Of a stretch of DNA of 38,885 nt, positions 38,863 through 38,885 are shown piece after piece. The number at the start of each line of letters is the position of its first letter. Position 1 is the stretch's first letter. The DNA is from a virus: positions 1 through 38,885 of IMG/VR virus record IMGVR_UViG_3300042691_026659; one strand, 5' to 3'. The translations under genes and the position numbers were made by a program. The notes below the pieces were generated by a model. It saw only the letters and a program-made list of their open reading frames with translations, was not told the DNA's origin and did not search any database.

Positions 38863-38885
38863 TAGACCCCCCACCGACGCTTGCG
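38822..38885. repeat. Terminal direct repeat, right copy (circular overlap)
   Basis: Identical to bases 1-64. The gene at 38569-38862 begins inside it. The hydrolase gene that precedes it in transcription ends at its left copy (41), so the true neighbour relation is only visible on the circle. Confidence 0.93.

Noticed and set aside
1-38885. tRNA genes
   Set aside because: No cloverleaf with matching anticodon arm and TTCGA-like loop was recognised in the gaps; hairpin clusters at 25750-25830 do not form a tRNA.

Overview
The window is the complete genome of a small, probably temperate podovirus-type phage of an alphaproteobacterium. The first 64 bases recur exactly as the last 64 bases (1-64 = 38822-38885), so the contig is circular, with a unit of about 38,821 bp. 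Two things point to an alphaproteobacterial host. First, the phage carries a GcrA-family regulator, a family known from Alphaproteobacteria. Second, GANTC, the target of the alphaproteobacterial cell-cycle methyltransferase CcrM, is almost absent: I found about 17 sites by eye, against roughly 150 expected at equal base frequencies. No phage RNA polymerase is present, so it is not T7-like. The head and tail parts resemble P22/N4-type podoviruses: a P22-like portal, an N4-gp56-type capsid protein, a P22 gp10-like tail hub, ejection proteins and a tail collar protein.

Layout on the circle. A control region at about 26151-26360 separates two divergent transcription directions. The rightward arm (26361-32015) is an early operon of short, tightly coupled genes. 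It contains a single-strand annealing protein (ERF), an HNH endonuclease, a YqaJ-type exonuclease, an HNH-like recombination nuclease and, last, a minimal tyrosine recombinase. Everything else is read leftward. From 26150 down to 20488 come a small helix-turn-helix regulator, a winged-helix-like protein beside a cluster of 17-bp palindromic repeats, a lambda O-like initiator gene that contains six iterons and an AT-rich block (probable origin), a DnaB-type helicase, the GcrA-like regulator and an excisionase-like protein.

A near-consensus promoter at 20403-20432 then starts the late operon. Its order is small proteins, terminase small subunit, DNA methyltransferase, terminase large subunit, a putative ADP-ribosyltransferase, portal, scaffold, capsid, head and tail completion proteins, the tail hub, and ejection proteins including a SleB-like peptidoglycan hydrolase. 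The operon crosses the window ends and continues at the right: tail collar protein, endolysin with membrane segments, nested Rz/Rz1 spanins, virion surface proteins, a 644-aa tail fibre or spike, and a terminator at 32040-32067.

Working together: the recombinase, excisionase-like protein and divergent regulator suggest lysogeny. The initiator, iterons and helicase form a lambda-like replication module. ERF and YqaJ form a recombination pair. The most interesting combination is the GcrA-like protein with two predicted DNA-binding domains, a phage methyltransferase and a genome depleted in GANTC. Together they suggest that the phage reads, avoids or rewires the host's methylation-linked cell-cycle transcription. 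All functional statements are inferred from sequence patterns alone.
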